A stretch of 64,000 nucleotides of DNA, taken from NCBI RefSeq assembly GCF_028606985.1, contig NZ_CP117416.1, forward strand, positions 3,696,001-3,760,000, read 5' to 3'. This document shows, in pieces, positions 42,184 through 51,997 of the stretch (positions are counted from its first letter, which is position 1; every line of letters starts with the position of its first letter). Origin of the DNA: Paenibacillus kyungheensis (GTDB taxonomy: Bacteria > Bacillota > Bacilli > Paenibacillales > Paenibacillaceae). The translations under genes were made by a program, and so were the position numbers. The notes below the pieces were generated by a model. That model saw nothing but the letters and a program-made list of their open reading frames with translations. It was not told the DNA's origin and searched no databases.

Positions 42184-44979
42184 TTATTCAGTGTGCTGAA
42201 TAGAATCGTTCTTTTTCGGTTTGGGTAGAATCACAGAAAAGGTAGAACCTTTATTGGGTCTGGATACAAAATTCAATTCACCCTGATGATCTTTGACGAT
42301 CCGCTCTGTAATATATAATCCAAGCCCTGTTCCTCGAATATTGTGCTTGGAAGCAGAACTTGCCCGGAAAAATTTTTGGAATATGCGACTATGATCTTCC
42401 GGTGGAATCCCGATCCCTGAATCTTTGATCGACACCGAAATATGATCCTGTAATTCGTTGATAACAATATGAACCATCGAATCATCTGAAGAGTATTTAA
42501 GAGCATTACTAATCAGATTTCGAAAGACTTGAATTAAGCGTTGCTGATCGCCGTTAATAAATACTTCATGCAATCCTTCATGGTGAAGCATGATACGGTC
42601 TCTTGATTCTGGATTCCATTGATCACAAATACCTTGCAACATTTCATATAGCGGAATATAAGTCATATGATACTCGGCATAATCGGCTTCGATCCGCTGA
42701 ATATCTAGAAAATCATCTATTAAATGAGACAACCGCTGTCCTTCTTGATGAATCGTTTCTATAAAAGCATGCCTTTTTTCAATCGACATATCTTCATAGA
42801 TCATTAACATTTCGATATAACCCATCATTGCAGATAATGGTGTGCGCAATTCATGAGAGACTACGCTCATCAATTCATTTTGCATCTGCTTCATATGCTC
42901 TTCTTCAGTGCGATCTCGAAAAACAAGAATCACACCATGTTCAATCTGTTGCACCGTATCTGTTACTGGAGTGACATAGAGCGATAGAATCTTTTCATTT
43001 TGTAACAATACCATCTCGCCTTGATTCCATGTGTGTTCTCCTTGCAAAAATCGCTCTAACTTTTCGATCCATAAAGACGTTTCGGTGACCAGTTGACTTT
43101 CTATATCACGTAACAATTGCTGGATAGGATAACCGGTATAATCTTTGATGGAAAATAGCGATAACATCGTCGGATTAATAAATGAAATAATCCCTTGAGA
43201 GTCACACATCACAATGCCTTCTTGTACCGATTCCAGTAAATTGCCGGTAATACTTTTTTGCTTTTCTGCTGCACCTTGTTCTTCTCGTAATCGATCGGTC
43301 AGCACTTCCAATTGACGTTCATGTTCATAACGCTCAGCTTGCGCTCTTTCTTGTTGCGTCAAGTCATGTACAAAAAATGTCTGAAACGAAGATTCTTCGG
43401 CTAGAATCTCACTGCGTGTTAATCCCACTTGAAAAGCTGTACGGTCTGCATGAATAGCTGTGACCGGGCAGTTGTTGTCTCCTGCTGGAATCGTATCTAG
43501 TAGTAATAATTCCGATAATGGTCTACCCATCACTTGTTCACGTGTATAGCCAAACATCTTTTCAGCGGCAGGATTAAACTCTGTTATTTTTTTCTGATGA
43601 TCTGTTGAAATGATGCCATCGATAGCGTATTTGAGAATAGCACTTTTTTGAGCTTCACTTTCCGCCAGATCAAATGTACGTTCAACTACACGAATTTCTA
43701 AATTCTCTTTATCATGTTGAATTTGCAAAAACTGCTCTTCTAATACCAGTGATACTAATTTGAAGTTATCAATTAATGCGTGAAATTCAACAATATTACT
43801 ATCCGGCCAATCTATCGGCTTATTTTTACTCAATTTATCAGGAATATTGTTAGACGCTTTGGCTAACTCCAGTAAAGACTTAGTAATTTTACGGCTAATC
43901 GGACCTGCCAACAAAATCGCTATCCCGATAACAATCAAAATCGTTGTAATACTTTGAATATAAAATATATAAATACGTTCTAAATAAAACGCCGCTGTCA
44001 ATTTTAAAATTAATCGATAATTATGATCTAATGGAATATCCATAACAAAGTACGACTCCTGCCATCGCTCGATCAGGGTTAACCGATTTATAGGGAAATG
44101 ATGAAAAATAGTAGCTCCATCTTTGGTAGTAGAAATAATCAAAGATTCATCATTTCTAGACTCTACAAGTTGTTGTGTCGTCTCGCTATTGAGCGTGCTA
44201 TACATAGATGTACCTAACGGGCTTACGACAACTGAATCGATATAAAAGTTCTTTTTATATATGTTCATTAACGGTTTGGTTTTGCGCATATCTGACAAAC
44301 TAATCTGTATATCTTGCTTATACACTTGTGAAGAACGTTCCATATATGAAGAATACAACCCTTGAATATCATAAAATTGTTGATGACTAATAACCACTAA
44401 TAATAACAACGCTGTAAAGATAACGAAGGCAATTAAATATTTAAAAATAATACGTCCCAGCGAAATCGAATAGATCGGCTGATTGCCTATCGCTACCCGA
44501 CTCATAATACTTTCTAACAAAATCGAAGCAATCAATAAATTAATAATGCTATTAAAACTTTGCTCAAGAAGAATCAATGCGATCATTTGAATATCAATAG
44601 GATGAAGACGATATTCATACATACCATATATCAGAGGTAGACCTATACATAACCAAAAGATCAGATCTGCTTTGAATAAAACTCCTCTGCTAAATCGCTT
44701 GAAGTACAAATGCAAAAATAAAATCTCCAAACCAAACAAGCCGGTCATAAAAAGATAAGACCCGCCAAATCCAAAAGGTATATTTATAGCGAGTAAAGCA
44801 GGCACAGCAAATCGTAATCCATATAACCGGAAAATAATCAGAAGTGCTGCGCTGCCCAGTGCAAACCGTAAATTTAAAGATAAGTCCAATTTAAAATAAT
44901 TGCCTGCTATGCCAAAGATCGTTAAGATGATTGTTCCTATCAAAGGAGATCGGAACCAAAGAAGTATTCTGTATTTCAT
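42184..44979 (-). CDS. Membrane sensor histidine kinase with two PAS domains
   Basis: The protein has 931 residues. About six N-terminal membrane helices (1-220) are followed by an exterior segment (about 225-340), a further membrane helix (about 350-370) with a HAMP-like stretch, two PAS domains (about 445-560 and 570-690) linked by a coiled coil, HisKA with phospho-acceptor H709 (VVSHELRTPL), and HATPase_c with N box (FRNLISNALKYS), DSGIGI and GTGLGLY. It lies 32 nt after manC in the same direction, so sugar-nucleotide synthesis and sensing are co-transcribed. The divergent OmpR-type regulator at 46752 is the likely partner. Confidence 0.92.
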   Translation of the reverse strand: MKYRILLWFRSPLIGTIILTIFGIAGNYFKLDLSLNLRFALGSAALLIIFRLYGLRFAVPALLAINIPFGFGGSYLFMTGLFGLEILFLHLYFKRFSRGVLFKADLIFWLCIGLPLIYGMYEYRLHPIDIQMIALILLEQSFNSIINLLIASILLESIMSRVAIGNQPIYSISLGRIIFKYLIAFVIFTALLLLVVISHQQFYDIQGLYSSYMERSSQVYKQDIQISLSDMRKTKPLMNIYKKNFYIDSVVVSPLGTSMYSTLNSETTQQLVESRNDESLIISTTKDGATIFHHFPINRLTLIERWQESYFVMDIPLDHNYRLILKLTAAFYLERIYIFYIQSITTILIVIGIAILLAGPISRKITKSLLELAKASNNIPDKLSKNKPIDWPDSNIVEFHALIDNFKLVSLVLEEQFLQIQHDKENLEIRVVERTFDLAESEAQKSAILKYAIDGIISTDHQKKITEFNPAAEKMFGYTREQVMGRPLSELLLLDTIPAGDNNCPVTAIHADRTAFQVGLTRSEILAEESSFQTFFVHDLTQQERAQAERYEHERQLEVLTDRLREEQGAAEKQKSITGNLLESVQEGIVMCDSQGIISFINPTMLSLFSIKDYTGYPIQQLLRDIESQLVTETSLWIEKLERFLQGEHTWNQGEMVLLQNEKILSLYVTPVTDTVQQIEHGVILVFRDRTEEEHMKQMQNELMSVVSHELRTPLSAMMGYIEMLMIYEDMSIEKRHAFIETIHQEGQRLSHLIDDFLDIQRIEADYAEYHMTYIPLYEMLQGICDQWNPESRDRIMLHHEGLHEVFINGDQQRLIQVFRNLISNALKYSSDDSMVHIVINELQDHISVSIKDSGIGIPPEDHSRIFQKFFRASSASKHNIRGTGLGLYITERIVKDHQGELNFVSRPNKGSTFSVILPKPKKNDSIQHTE

Positions 44980-45011
44980 GACTAACGGTCCTTTCTACCA
45001 CGGACAGCAGG

Positions 45012-46394
45012 TTAACCCGAAAGACCTTCTGATAACAAACCATCTGGAGTCACTCCAGGATATTCGTATCTTATAATGTCAGTCTCCGATACAGCTTTGC
45101 CTATCTGTGACTCAATAAATTCCAGTTCACCTTCAGAAGCACCAATACAATGCTTCATCCCCGGTTCTACAACGATAACATCACCTGGAGAGATCATCGT
45201 GATAACTCCATCAAGGCAGATATATCCTATACCTGATATAATCGTCCATACTTCTTTACGTAATTTATGTTCATGATAACTGATAAAGCGACCTGATGTA
45301 ATCACGACTCGTTTGGTCACTGTCTCTAGCCCGCCTTCATCTTGCCGATGAGAAATAATCGTTTGTTTGCCCCAGAAGCGTTCTTCAAACCGCGGAGCAA
45401 TTTCTATCTGTCCCACCATCTCTTTAATGCCTGTAGCATCTTCACGATTGGTCACTAAAATACCGTCAGGCCCTGCCACTACGATCACATTAGGAACATT
45501 CCATATACTTACCGGTATATCGAGTTCGTTAATAATACGAGTATCTTGAGATAAAGGAGAGATATATCCTGAACCGGTCACATCAAAATCCATTTCACGA
45601 ATTAATGAATCCCATGTTCCCAAATCTCTCCATTCTCCATGAAACGGTAATACAGATATATGCTTTGTTTTTTCTACAACCGCTAGATCAAAACTTGTTT
45701 TGGGTAATGCTAAATAGTGCTTTAACAATTCATTATAGTTAGAGTTCCAACCTTGATTTTCAATATGGTCTAGCAAAAATCCTAAGCGGAATGCAAATAC
45801 ACCGCAATTCCACAATGCCCCTTTATGTATTAACGATTGGGCAGTGATTATATCTGGTTTTTCTAAAAAGGAGCAAACCCCAAAATATTCCTTATCCACC
45901 AGTTCAGACATCAATGGTACAATATATCCGTATTTGTCTGAAGGCTCCGTTGGAGAAGCACCCATTAAGACCATCTCATCACCAGACTTCTCCAATATAG
46001 ATGGAAGCTTACGCAAATGCTCAAAAAACTCGTCACCGGCATAACCGTCTACCGGCATGACTCCTATCATTTCATCACGTGTAGCACCAGCATGATGATA
46101 TAAATATGAAGCTGCTAAAGCGATTGCCGGAAACGTGTCTCTTTGCGCAGGTTCTTCAATAATCGTAGCATCGATACCAATTTGCCCACGAATCAGATCA
46201 GCTTGATACCCGCTAGCTGAAAAATAAGCTTGCTCTGACAAACCTGCATCTTGCAATTGTCTCCAGATTCGCTGTAGCATACTTTCAGGCTGACCTTGAT
46301 GACGAAGAACAGGAAGAAATTGTTTGGGACGATTAACGTTCGATAAAGGCCATAAACGTTTACCTGACCCACCGGACAACAATATCATGCGCAT
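45012..46394 (-). CDS. manC: Mannose-1-phosphate guanylyltransferase (ManC type)
   Basis: The protein has 460 residues. The nucleotidyl-transfer signature LLSGGSGKRLWPLS is at the N-terminus and the FLEKPD motif near 155. The C-terminal part is a cupin of the type II mannose-6-phosphate isomerase kind (FISYHEHKLRKEVWTIISG ... GDVIVVEPGMKHCIGA), so it is a ManC/AlgA-like enzyme that makes GDP-mannose, perhaps with isomerase activity. It supplies the activated sugar for the glycosyltransferases downstream in the locus. The start follows AGAGGG. Confidence 0.92.
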   Translation of the reverse strand: MRMILLSGGSGKRLWPLSNVNRPKQFLPVLRHQGQPESMLQRIWRQLQDAGLSEQAYFSASGYQADLIRGQIGIDATIIEEPAQRDTFPAIALAASYLYHHAGATRDEMIGVMPVDGYAGDEFFEHLRKLPSILEKSGDEMVLMGASPTEPSDKYGYIVPLMSELVDKEYFGVCSFLEKPDIITAQSLIHKGALWNCGVFAFRLGFLLDHIENQGWNSNYNELLKHYLALPKTSFDLAVVEKTKHISVLPFHGEWRDLGTWDSLIREMDFDVTGSGYISPLSQDTRIINELDIPVSIWNVPNVIVVAGPDGILVTNREDATGIKEMVGQIEIAPRFEERFWGKQTIISHRQDEGGLETVTKRVVITSGRFISYHEHKLRKEVWTIISGIGYICLDGVITMISPGDVIVVEPGMKHCIGASEGELEFIESQIGKAVSETDIIRYEYPGVTPDGLLSEGLSG

Positions 46395-46751
46395 ATATGA
46401 AACCCTCTTCCGAAAAATGTAGTAAGAACTTAAAAAAACTGTTCATTTTAGCTGTTTCTGCCGAAAATAAATATAGGGAGTCGAATGATACTATAGTCCT
46501 ATTCCATTTTCTCATGTATATTTTAAGAAAGTTCTCTTTTCCGTATAAAATTTCATGCTAATTGATTCGCATTTTTTTAACATTTGGATTACTTTCATTG
46601 TTTTAAAGCTGAAATTGCTATGTTTACTTGAAATTCTATTCTTGATCTTTCTATATATTTCGCTTAAATATCGTTGTATTAAGCATGTTATAGAATAGTA
46701 AAGGGAGATATTCAACAAGCCTATTATTTTTCATACAGGAGAGTGACAGCG
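46395..46751. other. Divergent promoter region between manC and the OmpR-type regulator
   Basis: About 350 nt, strongly AT-rich, with no gene visible. It must hold the promoters of the manC-kinase operon and of the response regulator; no box is convincing enough to name. Confidence 0.3.
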
Positions 46752-47447
46752 ATGTCTATCAAAGTTCTTCTTATTGAAGATGAGAAAAGTCTGGCAGATA
46801 TGATTGCATTTTTTCTTCAAGAAGAAGGTTACCTTACCGAAATGATTCATGATTCCAAAGACGCTATTCAAAAACTGTTTCATTTCAAACCGGATATTAT
46901 CGTAACCGATCTTATGCTTCCTGATATGGATGGAAGTGAATTAGTCAGTCAGATCCGCAAACAATCTACCGTACCTGTATTGATGATATCTGCCAATACG
47001 ATGCTGAATGAGCGGATCAAGGCACTGGATAACGGTGCTGATGACTTTTTGTGTAAACCATTTAGTCTCAAAGAATTGGATGCTCGCATCAAAGCATTGC
47101 TACGTCGTAGTGGCCCGACTATTATTACCGAGCCCAAAGTCAATGTATCTAAAGACAAAAAAGGACGAATTTCTGTGAATGACTATCGTCATAGTCTGTT
47201 TGTCGAAGAACAAGAAGTTGAAGTCACTCATATCGAATTTGCGATTATGAAAGAACTGTATAATTACCCTGGCAAAGTCTTTACCCGCAATGAACTGATG
47301 GATCGTATTAAAGGAGGAGATCGCGCTTATCTGGATCGTACCATCGATGTACATATTTCCAGCTTGCGTAAAAAGATAGAGCGCGATCCCAAAAATCCTC
47401 AGCATATTCGTACAGTATGGGGTACAGGATATAAATATGTGATGTAA
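46752..47447 (+). CDS. OmpR/PhoB-family response regulator
   Basis: The protein has 231 residues. The receiver domain has the acid pair ED at 9-10, phospho-acceptor D53 (VTDLMLP) and the conserved Lys in FLCKPF. The C-terminal winged helix shows VFTRNELMDRI and YLDRTIDVHISSLRKKIE with WGTGYKY. The frame opens at a GTG at 46743, but the ATG at 46752 has AGGAG upstream. It diverges from the manC-histidine kinase operon and converges with the GT-C gene with only 23 nt between stops. Confidence 0.95.
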   Translation: MSIKVLLIEDEKSLADMIAFFLQEEGYLTEMIHDSKDAIQKLFHFKPDIIVTDLMLPDMDGSELVSQIRKQSTVPVLMISANTMLNERIKALDNGADDFLCKPFSLKELDARIKALLRRSGPTIITEPKVNVSKDKKGRISVNDYRHSLFVEEQEVEVTHIEFAIMKELYNYPGKVFTRNELMDRIKGGDRAYLDRTIDVHISSLRKKIERDPKNPQHIRTVWGTGYKYVM

Positions 47448-47470
47448 TATCAGCTTATCATTGGATTGTT

Positions 47471-50400
47471 TTACATTCGCCTTCGCTTTTTCCAGCGTTT
47501 ATAAGGAAGAATACAAGCGATACCAGCTAATATCCCTATACCGAACAGTATCCAGCCTATACGATAAGCAGAAGCTAGAATAATAACAACAGTGCCACTT
47601 CCACTGTCTTCGCTCATAAACCCAGTGGTCACGCCATTCACAGCCAATCTTGCTCGCTGAGTCTCTCCATTCAGGCGGAATTCCCAGAGCGGATTCGGCG
47701 ATTCTGTTTCACGAATCAGCACTTGCTCATGATTCGGATTGCTGAGTATAAAACTTCGTTCCATCGAATTTTCACGATTGGCTTTGATTGTAGCTTTATG
47801 TGAAGGAACTGTAAAAAACTGATCGATATCTTGACCTTCAAATAACATGAATTGATCGACCATGATCATCGCTTTATACGGAATAATAGAGTAATTTTTA
47901 ATTTGAAAAGAACCTTTTACTTTCTGATCTGCATGCGCTAGCATTTGGAACTGCATCATCGCGGTTCCGGCTGGCGCTTTTATAATTTGATCGTAATGGT
48001 TCCACTTCGTTTTATCCTCTTCTTCTACTTCATTAATATAAGAAGTCTGCAATATCTGAGAATCAGCATTCAAAAATACTAATTTCATATGACGCTGTTT
48101 GACATGTTGTGAGATCGCATCCAGAGTGACTGAATATTCTTCTAATGGACTAGCTTTCATTTTTTGAGAAGCATAGATATTCCAATCACAAGAATAACTA
48201 GGTGCATATTCGATCGACATGCCTTGAGCAGATATTACTTTGCGTGTATGACCGGGCTGAATATCTGTCATACATTCGGCTGAACTGTTTTGAAGCAAGC
48301 TTTCGCTCGTCTCTTCACTTGGCAGTACATTCACTTCATTCGCTTTCATCAAATGAATATCTTGATCGGTCGTTAGGGAAGGCACCTGACTATCCAACAC
48401 CAATTTCAATTGATATGTGCCTTTCGTTAGCAACAGATCCTTGAACTCTATCCGCCCGTAATTACGCAGTAATCCTGGAATACTTAATTTTTGCTTGGCG
48501 AATCCATCTTGATCAGGCAATGTCTCGATAACTGTATTTTTGGTCGTAGTATTTTCTGTCGATCGGGTATATGCTTGATCACTTGTTATCTGGCGGGAAA
48601 TGACTTCGCCTGTTTTTTGATTGATCCATTTCATCGTTAAGTTGCCTTGATATCCGGAAGGAATATTTGCCAAAATCGAGGCAGAATAGTTGGCTGTTTT
48701 GAGAATATCTACTTTTTTCTGCAATGTTCCTTGTTGATAACTGATTCCTCGTCCCATACTTAACAAAGGAAAAGCACGTTCTGTCTGCGTATTCCCTTGT
48801 CCGGAGAAATCATTTTCAGCTTCTAATGTAAAAAATAATTTACCTCGCTTCACTGCTTGCTCTACCGGAAATGATAACTTCTCTGCTTGATCGGTAGGTA
48901 CAATCGCCAGTAAGTTGATCGCATTAAATCCTTTTACATTATTGACTGTAATCGCTGAATCTCCTGCGGGAAAATGATGTTCTCCCAGATCAATCCATTC
49001 AAACTGATTGCTTCCTTCATGTTGAGTAGTAATCTTCACCTGTTTGTCAGGCAATCCAAATACCAGTTCTCCACCTTGCTTGTTCATAAATACTCTCGCA
49101 TACACATGGGATGTCTGCTCTTGCTCCATTTTTTTATGCATTGTAAATGTATTCGGTTTACGATATTTCCCCAGATCTAACAGCTGAATATCATGAATCC
49201 ACCAGTAATTTTTTTGTTCAGGACGTTGCTGGGTTAACAGATCAATTCGCATCCATTTACTACCCGGTGGAGATACATATTCCCCGTAGAAATTCACCCC
49301 GTTGAAGTTATTTTCTTCCGAAGGAGCCACAACATAACTCACTCCAAGTTCATCCATATGCTCATCATAAAATCTCATTTTGACATGCATTTTATTGGTA
49401 CCTCTACCTGAAGCAGTAATATTAAATTGATACGGATTATTTTCTTTGGCTTCGATCATGCCTGATTTAGCAACTTGCCAGATATTGTTGGCATCGCCTT
49501 TAATAATTTCTCCATGCAACGTAGGAACATCATTCAATCCCTCCAGAGGATTCGCCTGTACACTAAACATTTGCGGATTATCAGGTGTGAAGAACTTTTC
49601 AGTTCGTAATAATGAATCAAAATCGACAACAGTTCGTCCTTCAAGCTTGCTCATCTGATAAGGCTGTACGTCTAATTTTTCACTGGCAAAAGTGACTGCA
49701 ATTCCTGCATCCATCTCCATATCGAATGAAAAATTTTTAATATTTTGTGAAGAAAGATACCAGAGCCAATCGTTGGTAGAAGCAAATGTTTTGGACCATT
49801 TTAAAAATGCATTTCCATCTTCAATCGCATCAAATGGACGTAAATAATCTTCTTCTGGCAATTGCGATAAAAATAAATCATTATACGAAGAAGCTTCAAC
49901 ATAATCGCCTTTACGTACGGTCTGAATCGTATTCAGCTTCGGATTCAGCGTAGTGAACAACACACCGAATTGATTGAAATTAAAACCAGGTTGATGGCTA
50001 TAACTTTCCAAGCGACTATATCCGTATGGTGTAACCACTTTGGCAGGTAAAATATTCATATAATCAGGCGCCTGATCCAATTGAAAGATTGAAAAGATCG
50101 AATTTTGATACGTTCGCTTCAATCCCGCCTGATCTTCTAGCATCGATAATTGAAATTGTTGCCGCTTTTCCTGTCCTTCATATTCGTTATGATAGACAAG
50201 TTGATTAATGCCAAACGTAGAGAACAATGAACCCATTTTCGAGCTCAACCCATTGTCCAACATATACTCTAGAAAATTTATATAATACGTAATACTTGGA
50301 TCGTTACCTTCATGATGAAAAATCGTATTTTTGGGCGAAGAATAGACTTGAAAATCACCGGTCGCTTTTTGCATCGATGTCTCGCCTTTATTCCAGTAAG

Positions 50401-51904
50401 GTGTAGCTACGCCGTTAAAACTCTGAATCATATTATCTGCGATCGGAAAATATAACGCTTTGCTATCATAACGATCAGGATCTGTTAATTTATTTGCCAT
50501 TTCGGTATATTCTTTAGGCACTGTCACGGGCTTATAGTACCCTGCTACAAATTGCGTACGTAAAGGTGTTACATAAATAATCAGACACGCAATCACCGCT
50601 ACAAAAGCAGTATGTTTGATTATTCGCTGTATTCTGGAACTTCCAAACCATTCAAGTAACTGTATAATCCCAAACGTCAACAGCACTCCAAAATTCAAAG
50701 CTATCAACCCAATAAATTTATTTGGATCACGAAAAACAGAACCGATCACAGGTGTCTTGGTTACCAAAATCACAAAAAATCCAGCAATCGAAGGAAAAGT
50801 AGTTCCAGTAGCTGCAATCAAGAAGAATAATGTTAATAAAGTGAAAATCAAAATAATTGGATTTTTGTGTGAACGAGTGACCATCGCATATCCGATAAGC
50901 AGTAATAACACCCCACCACCGATATAAAATACGATCGGTAGACTGGATAATGGAAACATAGGCCACCAGTAACTTAGCAAATAAGCAACATTTTTCAGTG
51001 TACTGTTACGGCTAAATAACGATAACGTATCGACCACATTGATATTGTGCTGGGATGCCTGTGCATCCATAAGGATACTTCCCATATACAAAGACAACCA
51101 GTAAAAACTTAATAAGCCGAAAAAACAGCCGAAAATGAGCCATTTACGAGCAAAATTAATATACAAAGGTTTTAAAAAAGCCCAACCATTTTGTCTATAC
51201 GTCCATGTTAATTTGATTAATAAAAGAGCTGTAAAAAATGCTAAATAGATCATGCCAAAAAAGAAATAGTGAATCGCGGCTGCGCTAATAGTAAATACCG
51301 CTGCCAACATAAAAAGATCGATCCAATTCCGCTGATATAATTTATGTAGATGATAATGATGAATCTGTTGCTTCTGAAACTTCGGATCAAAACTACTAAA
51401 GAAAAATCGCAACACTAATGGAAACAGACTGTACCCGCACAATAAATAAATATGCTGAATACGAAAAACAACCCATGGATTCAGCGCATAAAATAAAGCT
51501 CCGACCACTATCGCAAAAATACGTGTTTTGGTAAAACTAGGCGAGTAATACACACTAACTAATCGCTTAGCGAAAGCATACATCGAAAAAGCAGAAATAA
51601 ATAATAAACCTGTAATAAATGATTTGAGCAACACGGGGCCACTTTCCCCGAATGCTAATGATAATAAATAGAAAGGCAGAATATACAAAATACGTGGTGC
51701 ATTAAATAAAGTAGACGTCGACCAGCGCTCATTCCATACCCCTGCAATTTCTTCTAGATAGCGATGAGAAGTTGCTCCAAAAGCGATATCGCTAAAAACA
51801 ATTTGTCCGGGGCTATAAATAGGGAGTAAAAACAACAGGATGGCTGCCAGCATAATCATGACAGCTACCAGATCATAGCGATACATTTCGATCCATTTTT
51901 TCAT
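47471..51904 (-). CDS. Large GT-C-like membrane glycosyltransferase candidate
   Basis: The protein has 1477 residues. Residues 1-460 contain about a dozen membrane helices; the first exterior loop has D39 (QIVFSDIAFG), where GT-C enzymes keep a catalytic acid. The following 980 residues are mostly beta-rich and exterior (several jelly-roll-like segments, for example GEYVSPPGSKWMRIDLL). One C-terminal helix (RIGWILFGIGILAGIACIL) and a basic tail anchor it. The topology is like bacterial YfhO and arabinofuranosyl-transferase-type proteins that use lipid-linked sugars. It is the last gene of the minus-strand unit with the Cache/HATPase protein. Start with AAAGGAGG. Catalysis is inference. Confidence 0.78.
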   Translation of the reverse strand: MKKWIEMYRYDLVAVMIMLAAILLFLLPIYSPGQIVFSDIAFGATSHRYLEEIAGVWNERWSTSTLFNAPRILYILPFYLLSLAFGESGPVLLKSFITGLLFISAFSMYAFAKRLVSVYYSPSFTKTRIFAIVVGALFYALNPWVVFRIQHIYLLCGYSLFPLVLRFFFSSFDPKFQKQQIHHYHLHKLYQRNWIDLFMLAAVFTISAAAIHYFFFGMIYLAFFTALLLIKLTWTYRQNGWAFLKPLYINFARKWLIFGCFFGLLSFYWLSLYMGSILMDAQASQHNINVVDTLSLFSRNSTLKNVAYLLSYWWPMFPLSSLPIVFYIGGGVLLLLIGYAMVTRSHKNPIILIFTLLTLFFLIAATGTTFPSIAGFFVILVTKTPVIGSVFRDPNKFIGLIALNFGVLLTFGIIQLLEWFGSSRIQRIIKHTAFVAVIACLIIYVTPLRTQFVAGYYKPVTVPKEYTEMANKLTDPDRYDSKALYFPIADNMIQSFNGVATPYWNKGETSMQKATGDFQVYSSPKNTIFHHEGNDPSITYYINFLEYMLDNGLSSKMGSLFSTFGINQLVYHNEYEGQEKRQQFQLSMLEDQAGLKRTYQNSIFSIFQLDQAPDYMNILPAKVVTPYGYSRLESYSHQPGFNFNQFGVLFTTLNPKLNTIQTVRKGDYVEASSYNDLFLSQLPEEDYLRPFDAIEDGNAFLKWSKTFASTNDWLWYLSSQNIKNFSFDMEMDAGIAVTFASEKLDVQPYQMSKLEGRTVVDFDSLLRTEKFFTPDNPQMFSVQANPLEGLNDVPTLHGEIIKGDANNIWQVAKSGMIEAKENNPYQFNITASGRGTNKMHVKMRFYDEHMDELGVSYVVAPSEENNFNGVNFYGEYVSPPGSKWMRIDLLTQQRPEQKNYWWIHDIQLLDLGKYRKPNTFTMHKKMEQEQTSHVYARVFMNKQGGELVFGLPDKQVKITTQHEGSNQFEWIDLGEHHFPAGDSAITVNNVKGFNAINLLAIVPTDQAEKLSFPVEQAVKRGKLFFTLEAENDFSGQGNTQTERAFPLLSMGRGISYQQGTLQKKVDILKTANYSASILANIPSGYQGNLTMKWINQKTGEVISRQITSDQAYTRSTENTTTKNTVIETLPDQDGFAKQKLSIPGLLRNYGRIEFKDLLLTKGTYQLKLVLDSQVPSLTTDQDIHLMKANEVNVLPSEETSESLLQNSSAECMTDIQPGHTRKVISAQGMSIEYAPSYSCDWNIYASQKMKASPLEEYSVTLDAISQHVKQRHMKLVFLNADSQILQTSYINEVEEEDKTKWNHYDQIIKAPAGTAMMQFQMLAHADQKVKGSFQIKNYSIIPYKAMIMVDQFMLFEGQDIDQFFTVPSHKATIKANRENSMERSFILSNPNHEQVLIRETESPNPLWEFRLNGETQRARLAVNGVTTGFMSEDSGSGTVVIILASAYRIGWILFGIGILAGIACILPYKRWKKRRRM

Positions 51905-51997
51905 ACGACAGCCTCCTTTCTACTCTTATGTCTTATCTACTTGTTGAATACTGTAGCTAGAGATCACTTAATATAATCACTTCAGGCTACATCGTAA